Assembly: GCF_000577275.2 (NCBI RefSeq)
Contig: NZ_HG916852.1
Span: 2,359,001-2,423,000 of the forward strand
Direction: 5' to 3'
Length of the DNA: 64,000 nt
DNA from: Rhizobium favelukesii
Lineage (GTDB): Bacteria; Pseudomonadota; Alphaproteobacteria; Rhizobiales; Rhizobiaceae
Shown here: positions 17,958 to 27,747 of the stretch, piece after piece
How positions within the stretch are numbered: position 1 is the first letter of the stretch
How the letters are laid out: each line of letters opens with the position of its first letter
Translations under genes and position numbers: made by a program
The notes under the pieces: model-generated
The model's input: only the letters and a program-made list of their open reading frames with translations
Told to the model about the DNA's origin: nothing
Databases searched by the model: none

Positions 17958-19143
17958 GACGCTGAAACTTGCGCTGCGCGCAATCAGCCGAAACATGCTC
18001 CGGTCGTTCCTCACGGTGCTCGGCGTCGCGGCCGTCATCGCGTTGGTAACGATCGGAAACGGCACGACCGCCCAGGTCTCGGCGGAGCTTTCACGGCTCG
18101 GCACCAACATGCTATTTGCACGTCCGGGTCAGTTTGGCCCCGGCCGTGCGAGTTCGGAGGCCCGCCGCTTTACAATCAAGGACGTCGACGCCATCCACGA
18201 GCAGGTTAACGGCCTTCGTGCCACTGCGCCGCTCAATCAGACGACAGCAACGGCCATCTACGGCGGGCAGAGCCATTCGACGACCGTGATGGGGACGACC
18301 AACGACTATTTCATCGCCCAGGACTGGGACATGGCAATCGGTCGCACCTTCGACGCGGCAGAGGAACGTGGGCGCCCGCGCTGCATCCTCGGCGAGACCG
18401 TGCGTTCGCAGCTCTTCGGCGGTGCAGACCCCAGCGGCCAGCAGATTCGTGTCGGCAAGGTTTCGTGTAGCGTCATCGGCGTTCTCGCCAAGCGCGGCCA
18501 GTCCGGCATGGGCAACGATCAGGACGACGTCATCATCATGCCCGTCAAGGTTTATCAGCGCCGGGTCGGCGGCAAAGCGAACGCCAATGTCCAGATGATC
18601 GTGATTTCGGCGCGCGACGGTGTCTCGACGACGAAAGTTCAGGACGAAACCGAAAACCTGCTCCGTGAGCGGCGCAAGATCATCCCCGGCCGCGAAGATG
18701 ACTTCAGCGTCAATGACATGACGCAGATTGCCGAAGCGATGACGGGCACCACCACGCTGCTGACCAGCCTGCTGGGAGCGGTCGCCGCGATCAGCCTGCT
18801 CGTCGGCGGGATCGGGATCATGAACATCATGCTGGTGTCAGTGACGGAGCGCACCCGGGAGATCGGCATACGCCTGGCGATCGGCGCGTTAGAAAACCAG
18901 GTGCTGCTGCAGTTCCTTGTCGAGGCGGTGGCACTATCGGTATTCGGTGGCGTGGCCGGGATCCTGCTGGGGATCGGCCTCGGCTATGGGGCAGTGACCG
19001 TCCTCAAGGTGCCTTTCGTGGTCAGCCCCATGATGATCGCGGTGGCGTTCGCGTTCTCTGCCGCAATCGGGATGGTCTTCGGCTACTTCCCGGCACGCCG
19101 TGCGGCACAACTCAACCCGATCGAGGCGCTGAGACACGAGTGA
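17947..19143 (+). CDS. MacB-type ABC transporter permease (FtsX family)
   Basis: A 398-residue permease. The first membrane segment is near 20-40, a large periplasmic MacB_PCD domain (about 50-240) follows, and three C-terminal membrane segments with the FtsX signature ([47 protein letters not shown]) end the protein. The ATPase domain is on a separate gene rather than fused as in E. coli MacB. The start at MFFETLK overlaps the ATPase gene by 11 bp. It should couple to the MacA-like adaptor for export of peptides, lipids or antibiotics; the substrate is unknown. Confidence 0.88.
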   Translation: MFFETLKLALRAISRNMLRSFLTVLGVAAVIALVTIGNGTTAQVSAELSRLGTNMLFARPGQFGPGRASSEARRFTIKDVDAIHEQVNGLRATAPLNQTTATAIYGGQSHSTTVMGTTNDYFIAQDWDMAIGRTFDAAEERGRPRCILGETVRSQLFGGADPSGQQIRVGKVSCSVIGVLAKRGQSGMGNDQDDVIIMPVKVYQRRVGGKANANVQMIVISARDGVSTTKVQDETENLLRERRKIIPGREDDFSVNDMTQIAEAMTGTTTLLTSLLGAVAAISLLVGGIGIMNIMLVSVTERTREIGIRLAIGALENQVLLQFLVEAVALSVFGGVAGILLGIGLGYGAVTVLKVPFVVSPMMIAVAFAFSAAIGMVFGYFPARRAAQLNPIEALRHE

Positions 19144-19356
19144 GCAGCCGCCTCGCGGCTAGGCTCCCGACATTTAACGAATCGAAGAGCATCGTGGGGC
19201 AGGGAGTGGAGGTGTTGGCGCGTTCTTGCCTGACCGCTCCTGCGCAGCCAAGCCATTTCCGTTTGCCGTTTCTGAAGGATTGGAACGCCCTGAGCGGGAG
19301 AACCATCGCCCTCGAATGATCCACGCTCGGCGCCAGCTTGCCGTTCGAGAGCACAC

Positions 19357-19366
19357 TGATATATCA
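19357..19366. promoter_or_regulatory. Palindrome upstream of the GntR regulator gene
   Basis: TGATATATCA is a perfect 10-bp palindrome about 50 bp before the chosen start of the regulator. Short AT-rich palindromes here are often autoregulatory operators; its use is unproven. Confidence 0.25.
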
Positions 19367-19418
19367 TCGACGTTATAGTCGCCTTCGCGACCCGCCGACA
19401 TTTTCCGAAGCCACGGAT

Positions 19419-20042
19419 ATGCGAATGCAGAATTCACTTAGTCACCTTGCCTATCTCACCCTGGAACATGCGATCGTGACGCTGACGTTGCAGCCGGGCG
19501 CCTTGGTCACCGAGAAGCACCTGATCGACCTTGCGGGCCACGGGCGTACGCCGGTACGCGAGGCAATCCAGAAGCTGGCGTGGCAAGGGCTGATCGTGGT
19601 GAAACCGCGTGTCGGGTTGCAGGTGGCCGAGATCAAGCCGACTGACCATGAGAATGTGATGCAGGTTCGCCGAGAGCTCGAGCCGATCGCGGCCGCACTG
19701 GCTGCCGACTTTGCCACATCAGAGCAGCGCAAAGAGCTGGGCGAATGCGCAGAGGCGATGGAAGTTTGCGCCGCAACCGGCGACCTGGCGGCATTCTTCG
19801 CCGCGGACAAGGCCTTTGACGAAATTCTCGAAGAAGCCTGCCCCAACGCCTTCATCACGTCAGCCCTTGGACCGGTTCAGACCCATTCGCGTCGGCTCTG
19901 GTCAGCGTCCACCAGTCCCGACCGAATGGATCAAACCATCTCGCTGCACGTGGCAGTCATGCGGGCCATCCAGCAGGGCAAGTCAAAGGGCGCCGGCCAA
20001 GCGATGAGCGCACTGATCAAGTATCTCAGCAGCCATGATTGA
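19419..20042 (+). CDS. GntR family transcriptional regulator (FCD type)
   Basis: About 207 residues. The N-terminal winged helix-turn-helix (about 10-75) has GHGRTPVREAIQKLAWQGLI, the GntR recognition region, followed by VKPRVGLQV. The C-terminal helical FCD effector domain (about 85-205) is of the FadR/VanR type, which usually senses a small organic acid. The start is uncertain: ATGs at 19419 and 19425 both give a complete domain, and the frame is open back to 19338. A stable hairpin follows the stop, between this gene and convergent fpr. Confidence 0.85.
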   Translation: MRMQNSLSHLAYLTLEHAIVTLTLQPGALVTEKHLIDLAGHGRTPVREAIQKLAWQGLIVVKPRVGLQVAEIKPTDHENVMQVRRELEPIAAALAADFATSEQRKELGECAEAMEVCAATGDLAAFFAADKAFDEILEEACPNAFITSALGPVQTHSRRLWSASTSPDRMDQTISLHVAVMRAIQQGKSKGAGQAMSALIKYLSSHD

Positions 20043-20044
20043 AA

Positions 20045-20065
20045 ACGGCCCCATTGAGGGGCCGT
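20045..20065. terminator. Bidirectional hairpin between gntR and fpr
   Basis: ACGGCCCC and GGGGCCGT pair across a 5-base loop between two convergent genes. There is no long T run on either side, so termination may be partial. Confidence 0.6.
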
Positions 20066-20089
20066 AAACTAAGTGTGTCGTGGCGGGCT

Positions 20090-20902
20090 TTAACCGACGA
20101 ATGCACGTTCGATGACGAACTCCGCCGGCTTGCTGTTTGCGCCCTCGTTGAGGCCGGCCTTTTCCAGCAGATCCTTGGTGTCCTTCAGCATTGCAGAGGA
20201 ACCGCAGATCATGCCGCGATCGATTGACGGATCGAGCGGCGGAACACCGAGATCCGCGAAAAGCTTGCCTGATGCAATAAGATCGGTGATGCGGCCGCGA
20301 TAATCGAAATCCTCGCGGGTGACCGTCGCATAGTGGCGAAGCTTGTCGCCGACGACTTCCTGCAGAAGTTCGTCGCTCTTGATCTCGTCGACGAGATCGA
20401 AGCCGTACTTCAGCTCCGCAACGTCGCGGGTCGTATGGGTGAGGATGACTTCCTCATACGTCTCATAGGTTTCGGGATCGCGGATCAGGCTCGCGAAGGG
20501 GGCGATTCCGGTTCCGGTCGAGAACATATAGAGGCGACGGCCGGGTGTGAGCGCGTCGAGCACTAGCGTGCCCGTGGGCTTCTTGCGCATCAGGACCTGG
20601 TCGCCGGGCTTGATCGCCTGCAGATGCGAGGTCAGCGGGCCGTCCGGCACCTTGATCGAGAAGAATTCGAGCTCTTCAGCCCAGGCGGGGCTTGCGATCG
20701 AATAGGCGCGGAAAATCGGCTTGCCTTCGACCATAAGGCCGATCATCGCGAATTCGCCGGACCGGAAACGGAAACCCAGCGGGCGCGTCATCGTGAACCG
20801 GAACAAGCGATCCGTATAATGTGTCACGCTAAGCACGGTCTCGGCATAGACTCCAGCCGGAATCGGGGAGGCGAAGTCTTCGGTCTTTGCAGGGGCGTTC
20901 AT
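20090..20902 (-). CDS. fpr: Ferredoxin/flavodoxin-NADP+ reductase
   Basis: A 270-residue flavoprotein of the bacterial subclass of FNR. The FAD motif is RAYSIASPAWAEELEFFSIKVPDG, the NADP-binding part has MFSTGTGIAPFASLIRD, and the end AEFVIERAFVG is the typical bacterial C-terminus that covers the flavin. It shuttles electrons between NADPH and ferredoxin or flavodoxin, often in oxidative-stress defence. The start at MNAPAKTEDF is chosen because family similarity begins there; the 42 residues upstream in frame do not fit. Confidence 0.95.
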   Translation of the reverse strand: MNAPAKTEDFASPIPAGVYAETVLSVTHYTDRLFRFTMTRPLGFRFRSGEFAMIGLMVEGKPIFRAYSIASPAWAEELEFFSIKVPDGPLTSHLQAIKPGDQVLMRKKPTGTLVLDALTPGRRLYMFSTGTGIAPFASLIRDPETYETYEEVILTHTTRDVAELKYGFDLVDEIKSDELLQEVVGDKLRHYATVTREDFDYRGRITDLIASGKLFADLGVPPLDPSIDRGMICGSSAMLKDTKDLLEKAGLNEGANSKPAEFVIERAFVG

Positions 20903-21043
20903 TTCGGTATCGGGTCCCGTATTCGTCGCGCAATGTTTTCTATGCCAGCGAGATATTACAAATAGTGCTGCGATTAAAGGTATTCCATTCTTTCTCAAGC
21001 AACTTGCACGAAATATGCGTGTCATCATCAGGATTCCGGCGCC

Positions 21044-21084
21044 TTGCGACGCTTCGTCGCTTTTGCGCTGGCGAAGCGAAGCAA
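21044..21084. repeat. Inverted repeat between fpr and pcs
   Basis: TTGCGACGCTTCGTCGC and GCGAAGCGAAGCAA are near-complementary arms around TTTTGCGCTG. The structure lies in the divergent intergenic region about 65-105 bp before pcs. It could be an operator, a leader hairpin or a small repeat. Confidence 0.35.
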
Positions 21085-21148
21085 AGGATGCATATTAGGC
21101 AAAAACCGCGCCTGCCGGGCGTGGACGCCATAGGCTGCTCGGGGAAAC

Positions 21149-21877
21149 ATGAAGATTTTCAATTACAAGCGCGTACCTTACGCAGAGATGCGCGCATTTT
21201 CGGTCCATATTCTGACGGCGTCCGGCTCCTTCCTAGCGTTTCTCGGCGTGGTCGCTGCTGGCGAACATCGTTTCATCGACATGTTCTGGTGGCTCGGCCT
21301 TGCACTTCTCGTTGACGGCATTGATGGACCGATCGCCCGCAAGGTCAGTGTCAAGGAAGTGCTGCCAAACTGGTCGGGTGATACACTCGACAATATCATA
21401 GACTATGTGACCTATGTCCTGCTGCCAGCCTTTGCGCTCTATCAGAGCGGCATGATCGGCGAACCATGGTCCTTCGCGGCGGCAGGCATGATCGTCGTAT
21501 CGAGCGCAATCTACTACGCTGATACCGGCATGAAAACGGACGAGTACTTCTTCTCGGGCTTCCCGGTGGTCTGGAACATGATCGTCTTTACGCTCTTCGT
21601 GATCGATGCCAGCGCGATCACAGCACTTGCCGTCGTCATCGTTTCCGTCATCCTCACCTTCCTTCCGATCAATTTTCTCCACCCCGTCCGGGTCGAGCGC
21701 CTGCGGCCGCTCAACCTCGGCGTCTTCTTCGTATGGTCGGCGCTCGGAATGTATGCGCTTCTGATGCATTTCGCCGTCCCGCAATGGGCGCTTGTCCTCT
21801 TTATCCTCAGCGGTATCTACCTCTACTGCATCGGCGCCGTGCTGCAGTTCTTCCCGGCGCTTGGACGCCGCGATTAG
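21149..21877 (+). CDS. pcs: Phosphatidylcholine synthase
   Basis: A 242-residue integral membrane enzyme that condenses CDP-diacylglycerol with choline to make phosphatidylcholine, a route typical of rhizobia and a few other host-associated bacteria. The CDP-alcohol phosphotransferase motif is visible as DGIDGPIAR (56-64) and GDTLDNIIDY (77-86), with the longer spacing seen in Pcs. About seven or eight membrane segments. A GGGGAAAC ribosome binding site precedes the ATG. Followed 9 bp later by a quinone oxidoreductase gene. Confidence 0.95.
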   Translation: MKIFNYKRVPYAEMRAFSVHILTASGSFLAFLGVVAAGEHRFIDMFWWLGLALLVDGIDGPIARKVSVKEVLPNWSGDTLDNIIDYVTYVLLPAFALYQSGMIGEPWSFAAAGMIVVSSAIYYADTGMKTDEYFFSGFPVVWNMIVFTLFVIDASAITALAVVIVSVILTFLPINFLHPVRVERLRPLNLGVFFVWSALGMYALLMHFAVPQWALVLFILSGIYLYCIGAVLQFFPALGRRD

Positions 21878-21886
21878 GAGAAGGCG

Positions 21887-22867
21887 ATGGCAAAGACGCA
21901 GGCGGTCTCATTCAGCAAGACCGGCGGACCCGAAGTTCTCGAATATATCGATATCAACCTGCCGCCACCCGGTGCAGGAGAAGTCCAGATCAAACACGCT
22001 GCCATCGGCCTCAATTTCATCGATGTCTACTTCCGGACCGGCCTCTACGAGGCGCCGCATCTGCCTTTCGTGACGGGCAAGGAAGCGGCCGGCACCGTAA
22101 CCGCGGTCGGACCTGGCGTTGAAGATTTCAAGATTGGCGATCGCGTCGCCTACGCGGGCTCGGACGGCGCCTACAGCGTCGAGCGAAACATCGAAACGAA
22201 GCACGTCGTCAAGGTCCCGGACGGAATTCCGCTAGAAACTGCAGCCTCGATGATGCTGAAGGGGATGACCGCGCAATATCTGCTCACCCGGACGTACAAG
22301 GTTGGACCGGGTACTGCGGTTCTATTCCACGCGGCAGCCGGCGGCGTCGGTCTCATTGCCGGCCAATGGGCCAAAGCGCTCGGCGCAACCGTGATCGGCA
22401 CCGCGGGGTCGGACAGCAAGGTGCGTTTTGCACTCGAGCATGGCTACGATCACGTCATCAACTACAATACCGAGAATTTCGCAGAGCGTGTGCGCGAAAT
22501 CACCGGTGGCGCTGGCGTCCACGTCGTCTATGACTCGATCGGCCGCGACACGTTTCCGCAATCGCTGGATTGCCTGAGACGGCTCGGTATGTTCGTCTCA
22601 TTCGGCCAGTCCTCGGGGCCGATCGAGAACTTCACGCTCGCCATGCTCGCACAGAAAGGATCGCTCTTTGCAACGCGGCCCACACTTTTCACATACATCG
22701 CCACACGCGAAGAGCTAACCAATTGTGCAAACGCGTTATTTGATGTTGTTTTGAGCAACAAAGTGCGTATCAGTATCAACCAAACCTATCCATTGCGTGA
22801 CGTCGGGCGGGCTCACATGGATCTCGAATCCAGAAAAACTACCGGAACTACGCTGCTGATCCCATAA
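21887..22867 (+). CDS. qor: NADPH:quinone oxidoreductase (zinc-free MDR family)
   Basis: A 326-residue medium-chain dehydrogenase/reductase without catalytic zinc. The GroES-like N-domain has GLNFIDVYFRTGLY (Qor-specific) and GKEAAGTV, and the Rossmann domain has VLFHAAAGGVGLIAGQWAKALG. It should reduce quinones with NADPH. An AGGAGAAGG ribosome binding site precedes the ATG, 9 bp after pcs, so the pair is likely co-transcribed. Confidence 0.92.
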   Translation: MAKTQAVSFSKTGGPEVLEYIDINLPPPGAGEVQIKHAAIGLNFIDVYFRTGLYEAPHLPFVTGKEAAGTVTAVGPGVEDFKIGDRVAYAGSDGAYSVERNIETKHVVKVPDGIPLETAASMMLKGMTAQYLLTRTYKVGPGTAVLFHAAAGGVGLIAGQWAKALGATVIGTAGSDSKVRFALEHGYDHVINYNTENFAERVREITGGAGVHVVYDSIGRDTFPQSLDCLRRLGMFVSFGQSSGPIENFTLAMLAQKGSLFATRPTLFTYIATREELTNCANALFDVVLSNKVRISINQTYPLRDVGRAHMDLESRKTTGTTLLIP

Positions 22868-22909
22868 TGACCCGAACGGGCACGGTCGGCAGAGAGAAAT
22901 GAGGGGAAC

Positions 22910-24484
22910 GTGTCGTTATCTGATGTGCCGGGTTCCGGTGCGTTACTGTCGGTCCAGCAACTGACGAAACTTTTCGGCAGCTTTGCTGCCTGCGACCACA
23001 TCGACCTCGATATCGCCCCCGGCGAAATCCATGCTCTCCTTGGTGAAAACGGCGCCGGCAAATCGACGCTCGTCAAGATGCTGTTCGGCGTGCTCGAGCC
23101 GACCGAGGGCAACATCCTGTGGGAAGGCCAACCGGTTTCGATCGGTTCGCCAGGCGACGCCCGCATGCTCGGCATCGGCATGGTCTTTCAGCATTTCTCG
23201 CTCTTCGAGGCGTTGACGGTCGCTGAAAACATCGCGCTTTCGCTCGATGACAGCATTCCGATCGGCAGGATCGCGGAAGAGGCAAGGGCGCTCGCGCGCG
23301 CCTATGGCCTGCCGCTCGACCCCCATGTCCACGTCGCTGATCTTTCCGTCGGCGAACGCCAACGCATCGAGATTGTGCGCGCGCTGCTGCAAAATCCCAA
23401 GCTCATCATCCTCGACGAGCCGACATCGGTGCTGACGCCGCAGGAGGCCGACAGACTTTTCGAAACACTTTTCAAGCTGAAGGCGGAGGGCAAATCGGTC
23501 CTCTACATCAGCCATCGGCTGGAGGAGGTGCAGCGCATCTGTGATCGCGCGACCGTGCTGCGCAACGGCAGGGTCACGGGCGCTTGCGATCCACGCCAGG
23601 AGACGCCGGCTTCTCTTGCCCGCATGATGGTTGGCAGCGACGTCGCGACGGTTACGCATCCCGACCGCGGCAACAAGGGCGATGTGCAGCTTTCGGTCAC
23701 CAATCTTTCCGTTGCTGCACGCACTCCCTTCGCAATGCCACTCAGGGAGGTGTCTCTGGCCGTCCGTTCCGGCGAGATCCTGGCGATCGCGGGTGTTGCC
23801 GGCAATGGACAGGGCGAACTCTTCGACGCTCTTTCGGGAGAATATCCAGTGAGTTCGCCGGACGCGATCACGATCCGCAAGAAAGCCGTCGGTACCCAGG
23901 GCATCACAGCTCGGCGCCTCCTTGGCGCCGGCTTTGTGCCGGAAGAACGCCACGGCCACGCGGCCGTCTCGGCCATGAAGCTCTCCGACAATCTCGTGCT
24001 GGCACGCAGCCAATCCGACCGCAGAACCTTTCTTGGCGGCGCTTTTCTCAAGGTGATCCGCCGCGGCGCGGTCAAGACCGCGACCAAGCGGATCGCCGAC
24101 GCGATGGATGTGCGCAAGAGCGGCGAGGACCCGGCGGCAGGCTCGCTTTCCGGGGGAAACCTGCAGAAGTTCATCGTTGGCCGCGAGCTTGACCGCCAAC
24201 CAGCGGTTCTCGTCGTCAATCAACCGACATGGGGCGTCGACGCGGGAGCGGCGAGCCGCATTCGTCAGGCACTAGTCGATCTGGCGCGCAACGGCTCGGC
24301 AGTCGTCGTCATCAGCCAGGACCTTGACGAAATATTCGAGGTCGCAACGGAGATTGCCGTGATTTCTGAGGGGCGGCTTTCGCAACCTTTCCCGGCGGGA
24401 GAACTGTCACGTGAGAAGATTGGTCTTTTGATGGGCGGTCTGCACGAAAGCAAGACCGCGTCGGAGACCGCCAATGCGCATTGA
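22910..24484 (+). CDS. Nucleoside-type ABC importer, duplicated ATPase
   Basis: A 524-residue protein with two ABC ATPase domains. The first is canonical: GENGAGKST, LSVGERQRIEI, LIILDEPTSVL. The second has LSGGNLQKFIVGREL but VLVVNQPTWGVD in place of the usual DEPT, losing the catalytic glutamate, as is common for BMP-family transporters. GTG start behind GAGGGGAAC. Its stop overlaps the next permease gene by 11 bp. With two permeases and a BMP binding protein it forms an importer for nucleosides or related compounds. Confidence 0.92.
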   Translation: MSLSDVPGSGALLSVQQLTKLFGSFAACDHIDLDIAPGEIHALLGENGAGKSTLVKMLFGVLEPTEGNILWEGQPVSIGSPGDARMLGIGMVFQHFSLFEALTVAENIALSLDDSIPIGRIAEEARALARAYGLPLDPHVHVADLSVGERQRIEIVRALLQNPKLIILDEPTSVLTPQEADRLFETLFKLKAEGKSVLYISHRLEEVQRICDRATVLRNGRVTGACDPRQETPASLARMMVGSDVATVTHPDRGNKGDVQLSVTNLSVAARTPFAMPLREVSLAVRSGEILAIAGVAGNGQGELFDALSGEYPVSSPDAITIRKKAVGTQGITARRLLGAGFVPEERHGHAAVSAMKLSDNLVLARSQSDRRTFLGGAFLKVIRRGAVKTATKRIADAMDVRKSGEDPAAGSLSGGNLQKFIVGRELDRQPAVLVVNQPTWGVDAGAASRIRQALVDLARNGSAVVVISQDLDEIFEVATEIAVISEGRLSQPFPAGELSREKIGLLMGGLHESKTASETANAH

Positions 24485-25559
24485 ACTAGAAAAGCGGCCG
24501 CAAGCATCGAAGCTCTATGGCTTCGTGTCGCCTTTGCTGGCATTGCTGCTGACGCTGCTCGCCGGGGCGATCATGTTTGCCATTCTAGGCAAGGACCCGA
24601 TCGAGGCACTGGACGCGTTTTTCCTTGAGCCGTTGCTGGAAGTCTGGTCGCTGCACGAACTTGCGGTGAAGGCAGCGCCGCTGATCATGATTGGCGTCGG
24701 GCTGGCCGTCTGCTATCGCTCCAACAACTGGAATATCGGCGCCGAGGGACAGTTTACGATCGGCGCGATCACGGGCTCCATTCTGCCGATCCTGTTCACC
24801 GAGTGGCATTCGCCGATGGTGCTGCCCTTGATGCTCATCATGGGCGCGATCGGCGGCGCTTTGTTTGCGGCCATTCCAGCGCTGCTGAAGGCGCATTTCA
24901 ATACCAACGAAATACTGACGAGCCTGATGCTCGTTTATATCGCACAGCTCTTCCTCGATTGGCTGATCCGCGGCGCCTGGCGCAATCCTCAGGGCTTCAA
25001 CTTTCCAGAAAGCGTGCCGTTTGCGCCGGAAGCTACGCTGCCGGCGATCTGGGAAGAATCCGGCCGCGCCCATTGGGCCTTCGTTTTTGCGATTGTCGCG
25101 GCGATTCTCGTTTGGTTCATGCTCAAGTATACGCTGAGAGGGTTTGAGATCGTCGTTCTCGGACAGTCCGAACGGGCAGGACGCTTCGCCGGCTTTTCGT
25201 CGAAGAAGATGATCTGGTTCAGCTTTCTATTCTCGGGGACGCTTGCCGGACTTGCCGGCATTTCGGAAGTCTCCGGATCGATCGGACATCTACAGCCTGC
25301 GATTTCTCCCGGCTATGGCTTCACGGCGATCATCGTCGCGTTTCTCGGACGGCTGAATCCACTCGGTATCGTCGCATCCGGCCTTGTGCTCGCGCTGACC
25401 TACCTCGGCGGCGAGGCTGCGCAGCTGTCGCTCGGCGTGTCCGATAAGGTGACCCGCGTCTTCCAGGGATTGCTGCTCTTCTTCGTGCTCTCGTGTGACA
25501 CCCTCATCTATTACAAGATCCGCATCATCTGGTCGCGAGTCCGGGGCGGCGTTGCATGA
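24474..25559 (+). CDS. BMP-family ABC transporter permease 1
   Basis: A 361-residue inner-membrane permease with about 8-10 membrane segments. NWNIGAEGQFTIGAI, a conserved loop of nucleoside-type permeases (YufP/NupP class), begins near residue 84. It overlaps the ATPase gene by 11 bp and the second permease by 4 bp, so the proteins are probably made in fixed ratio. Confidence 0.92.
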   Translation: MRIELEKRPQASKLYGFVSPLLALLLTLLAGAIMFAILGKDPIEALDAFFLEPLLEVWSLHELAVKAAPLIMIGVGLAVCYRSNNWNIGAEGQFTIGAITGSILPILFTEWHSPMVLPLMLIMGAIGGALFAAIPALLKAHFNTNEILTSLMLVYIAQLFLDWLIRGAWRNPQGFNFPESVPFAPEATLPAIWEESGRAHWAFVFAIVAAILVWFMLKYTLRGFEIVVLGQSERAGRFAGFSSKKMIWFSFLFSGTLAGLAGISEVSGSIGHLQPAISPGYGFTAIIVAFLGRLNPLGIVASGLVLALTYLGGEAAQLSLGVSDKVTRVFQGLLLFFVLSCDTLIYYKIRIIWSRVRGGVA

Positions 25560-26476
25560 GCATCTTCGAAGCGATTCTGCTGACCGTCATTACTGCGTCC
25601 ACGCCGCTGGTCATTGCCGCGCTTGGCGAACTCGTCGCCGAGCGGTCCGGCGTTCTCAATCTCGGCGTCGAAGGCATGATGATCATGGGGGCTGTTGCAG
25701 CCTTCGCGAGCGCGCAAATGACCGGCTCTCCCTATATCGGGCTGCTGGGCGGAATTGTCGCCGGCGCGCTGTTCTCGCTGCTCTTCGGCTTTCTCACTCT
25801 GACGCTGGTTGCCAACCAAGTCGCAACCGGCTTGGCGCTAACCATCCTCGGACTTGGCGTTTCGGGAATGCTGGGGGAAGGCTTTGTGAGCGTACCTGGC
25901 GTTCGCCTAGCGCCAATCGTCGTCCCTTACCTTTCCGACATTCCGCTCATCGGATCTGTGCTTTTCCGTCAGGACCTGACCTTTTATCTGTCGCTCGCAT
26001 TGATGTTTGGCGTGAGCTGGTTCCTGTTCCGCAGCCGCACCGGCCTGAAGCTGCGCGCAATCGGCGATAGTCACGGCTCGGCCCATGCTCTCGGCATCAG
26101 TGTTATCCGTACGCGCTACCTCGCGGTCATGTTCGGTGGCGCCTGCGCGGGACTAGCGGGAGCGCAGCTTTCTCTCGTCTACACGCCGCAATGGGTGGAG
26201 AACATGTCTTCCGGCCGCGGTTGGATCACGCTCGCACTCGTCGTCTTCGCATCCTGGCGTCCATGGCGGGTTTTTGCCGGCGGCTATCTGTTTGGCGCTG
26301 TGACGATCCTGCAGCTTCACGCCCAGGCTTTCGGCGTCGGTATCCCGGCTCAGTTCCTGTCAATGCTGCCCTATGCAGCGACTATTGTGGTTCTTGTCAT
26401 CATTTCTCATAATCGGCGCACGACGTTGATCAACACGCCCGCGTCGCTGGGAAAACCGTTCGTGCCGGAGCGCTAA
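25556..26476 (+). CDS. BMP-family ABC transporter permease 2
   Basis: A 306-residue permease pairing with the previous one. GVLNLGVEGMMIMGAVAAF is the signature of the YufQ/NupQ class. About eight membrane segments. Its ATG overlaps the upstream stop by 4 bp; the binding protein gene follows 50 bp later. Confidence 0.92.
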   Translation: MSIFEAILLTVITASTPLVIAALGELVAERSGVLNLGVEGMMIMGAVAAFASAQMTGSPYIGLLGGIVAGALFSLLFGFLTLTLVANQVATGLALTILGLGVSGMLGEGFVSVPGVRLAPIVVPYLSDIPLIGSVLFRQDLTFYLSLALMFGVSWFLFRSRTGLKLRAIGDSHGSAHALGISVIRTRYLAVMFGGACAGLAGAQLSLVYTPQWVENMSSGRGWITLALVVFASWRPWRVFAGGYLFGAVTILQLHAQAFGVGIPAQFLSMLPYAATIVVLVIISHNRRTTLINTPASLGKPFVPER

Positions 26477-26526
26477 ACAAAAGAATGAGACGCGTTTCCG
26501 GAAGCTTCAAACCAACAGGGGTTATC

Positions 26527-27600
26527 ATGAAAAAACTAGCACTTGCACTTGCCGCATCGGCTGCCGCCGTCCTGAGCCTCGGCTCCGTGGCGCAGGCTGC
26601 GGACAAGACCAAAGTCTGCTTCGTCTATGTCGGATCACACACCGACGGCGGCTATTCGCAGGCTCACGATCTCGGTCGCCAGCAGATCCAGAAGGAATTC
26701 GGCGACAAGATCGACACGCCTTACCTTGAGAACGTGCCGGAAGGCCCCGACGCCGAGCGTGCCATCGAGCGTCTCGCCCGTTCGGGCTGCAAGCTGATCT
26801 TCACGACGTCCTTCGGCTTCATGGACGCCACCGTAAAGGTCGCAGCGAAGTTCCCGAACGTGAAGTTCGAGCATGGTACCGGCTACAAATCCGGCCCGAA
26901 TCTCGCGACCTACAACTCGCGCTTCTATGAAGGCCGTTACATCCTCGGTCAGATCGCAGCCAAGACATCGAAGAACCACGGCGCCGCCTACATCGCCTCC
27001 TTCCCGATTCCGGAAGTTGTCATGGGCATCAACGCCTTCGAGCAGGGCGCCCGCTCAATCGATCCCGACTTCAAGCTGAAGGTCATCTGGGTGAACACCT
27101 GGTTCGACCCGGGCAAGGAAGCCGATGCCGCAAAAGCCATGGTCGACCAGGGCGTCGACGTACTGACGCAGCACACGGATACCACCGCTCCGATGCAGGT
27201 TGCTGAGGAACGCGGCATTCATGCGTTCGGTCAGGCCTCCGACATGATCGCAGCCGGTCCGAAGGCCCAGCTGACGGCAATTGTCGACACCTGGGGCAAC
27301 TACTACTCCAAGCGCGTTCACGCGCTGCTTGACGGCACCTGGAAGTCCGAGCAGAGCTGGGATGGTCTGAAGGACGGCATCCTCAAGATGGCCGACTACA
27401 CCAATATGCCTGATGACGTGAAGAAGATGGCTCAGGAAACCGAAGCCAAGATCAAGTCGGGCGAATTGCATCCCTTCACCGGCCCGATCAACAAGCAGGA
27501 CGGTACTCCCTGGCTCAAGGCCGGCGAGAAGGCTGACGACGGCACGCTGCTTGGCATGAACTTCTACGTCGAAGGCGTAGACGACAAGCTGCCGAAGTGA
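26527..27600 (+). CDS. BMP-family substrate-binding protein
   Basis: A 357-residue periplasmic binding protein of the PnrA/BMP family. A signal peptide (about 1-23, ending SVAQA) precedes VCFVYVGSHTDGGYSQAHD and LIFTTSFGFMDATVKVAAKFPNVKFEHGTGYK, typical of these proteins. BMP proteins usually bind purine nucleosides. The start at MKKLALAL is chosen because AGGGGT lies upstream and the signal peptide begins there. A strong terminator follows. Confidence 0.93.
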   Translation: MKKLALALAASAAAVLSLGSVAQAADKTKVCFVYVGSHTDGGYSQAHDLGRQQIQKEFGDKIDTPYLENVPEGPDAERAIERLARSGCKLIFTTSFGFMDATVKVAAKFPNVKFEHGTGYKSGPNLATYNSRFYEGRYILGQIAAKTSKNHGAAYIASFPIPEVVMGINAFEQGARSIDPDFKLKVIWVNTWFDPGKEADAAKAMVDQGVDVLTQHTDTTAPMQVAEERGIHAFGQASDMIAAGPKAQLTAIVDTWGNYYSKRVHALLDGTWKSEQSWDGLKDGILKMADYTNMPDDVKKMAQETEAKIKSGELHPFTGPINKQDGTPWLKAGEKADDGTLLGMNFYVEGVDDKLPK

Positions 27601-27625
27601 TTTCGGCCAGCAATTAGCACATGCG

Positions 27626-27655
27626 AAAAGGCGCTCCGTTTCGAGCGCCTTTTTT
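27626..27655 (+). terminator. Rho-independent terminator of the BMP transporter operon
   Basis: AAAAGGCGCTC and CGAGCGCCTTTTTT form a strong stem around a short loop with a run of six T, 26 bp after the binding-protein stop. Confidence 0.93.
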
Positions 27656-27747
27656 GCTGCATCGCATACTAAAAAGTGCATTTACAAAAGTAATACTATA
27701 TGATTTTTTCCTATGCGTGCCGCGAGAGGCGGCTTTGGGAGGGAATC

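Noticed and set aside
22943..24223. Minus-strand open frame of 426 codons
   Set aside because: Antisense to the nucleoside importer ATPase, no domain.
24181..24260. Inactive second ATPase domain as a mutation
   Set aside because: NQPT in place of DEPT in domain 2 is common in BMP-family ATPases, so it is a family trait.
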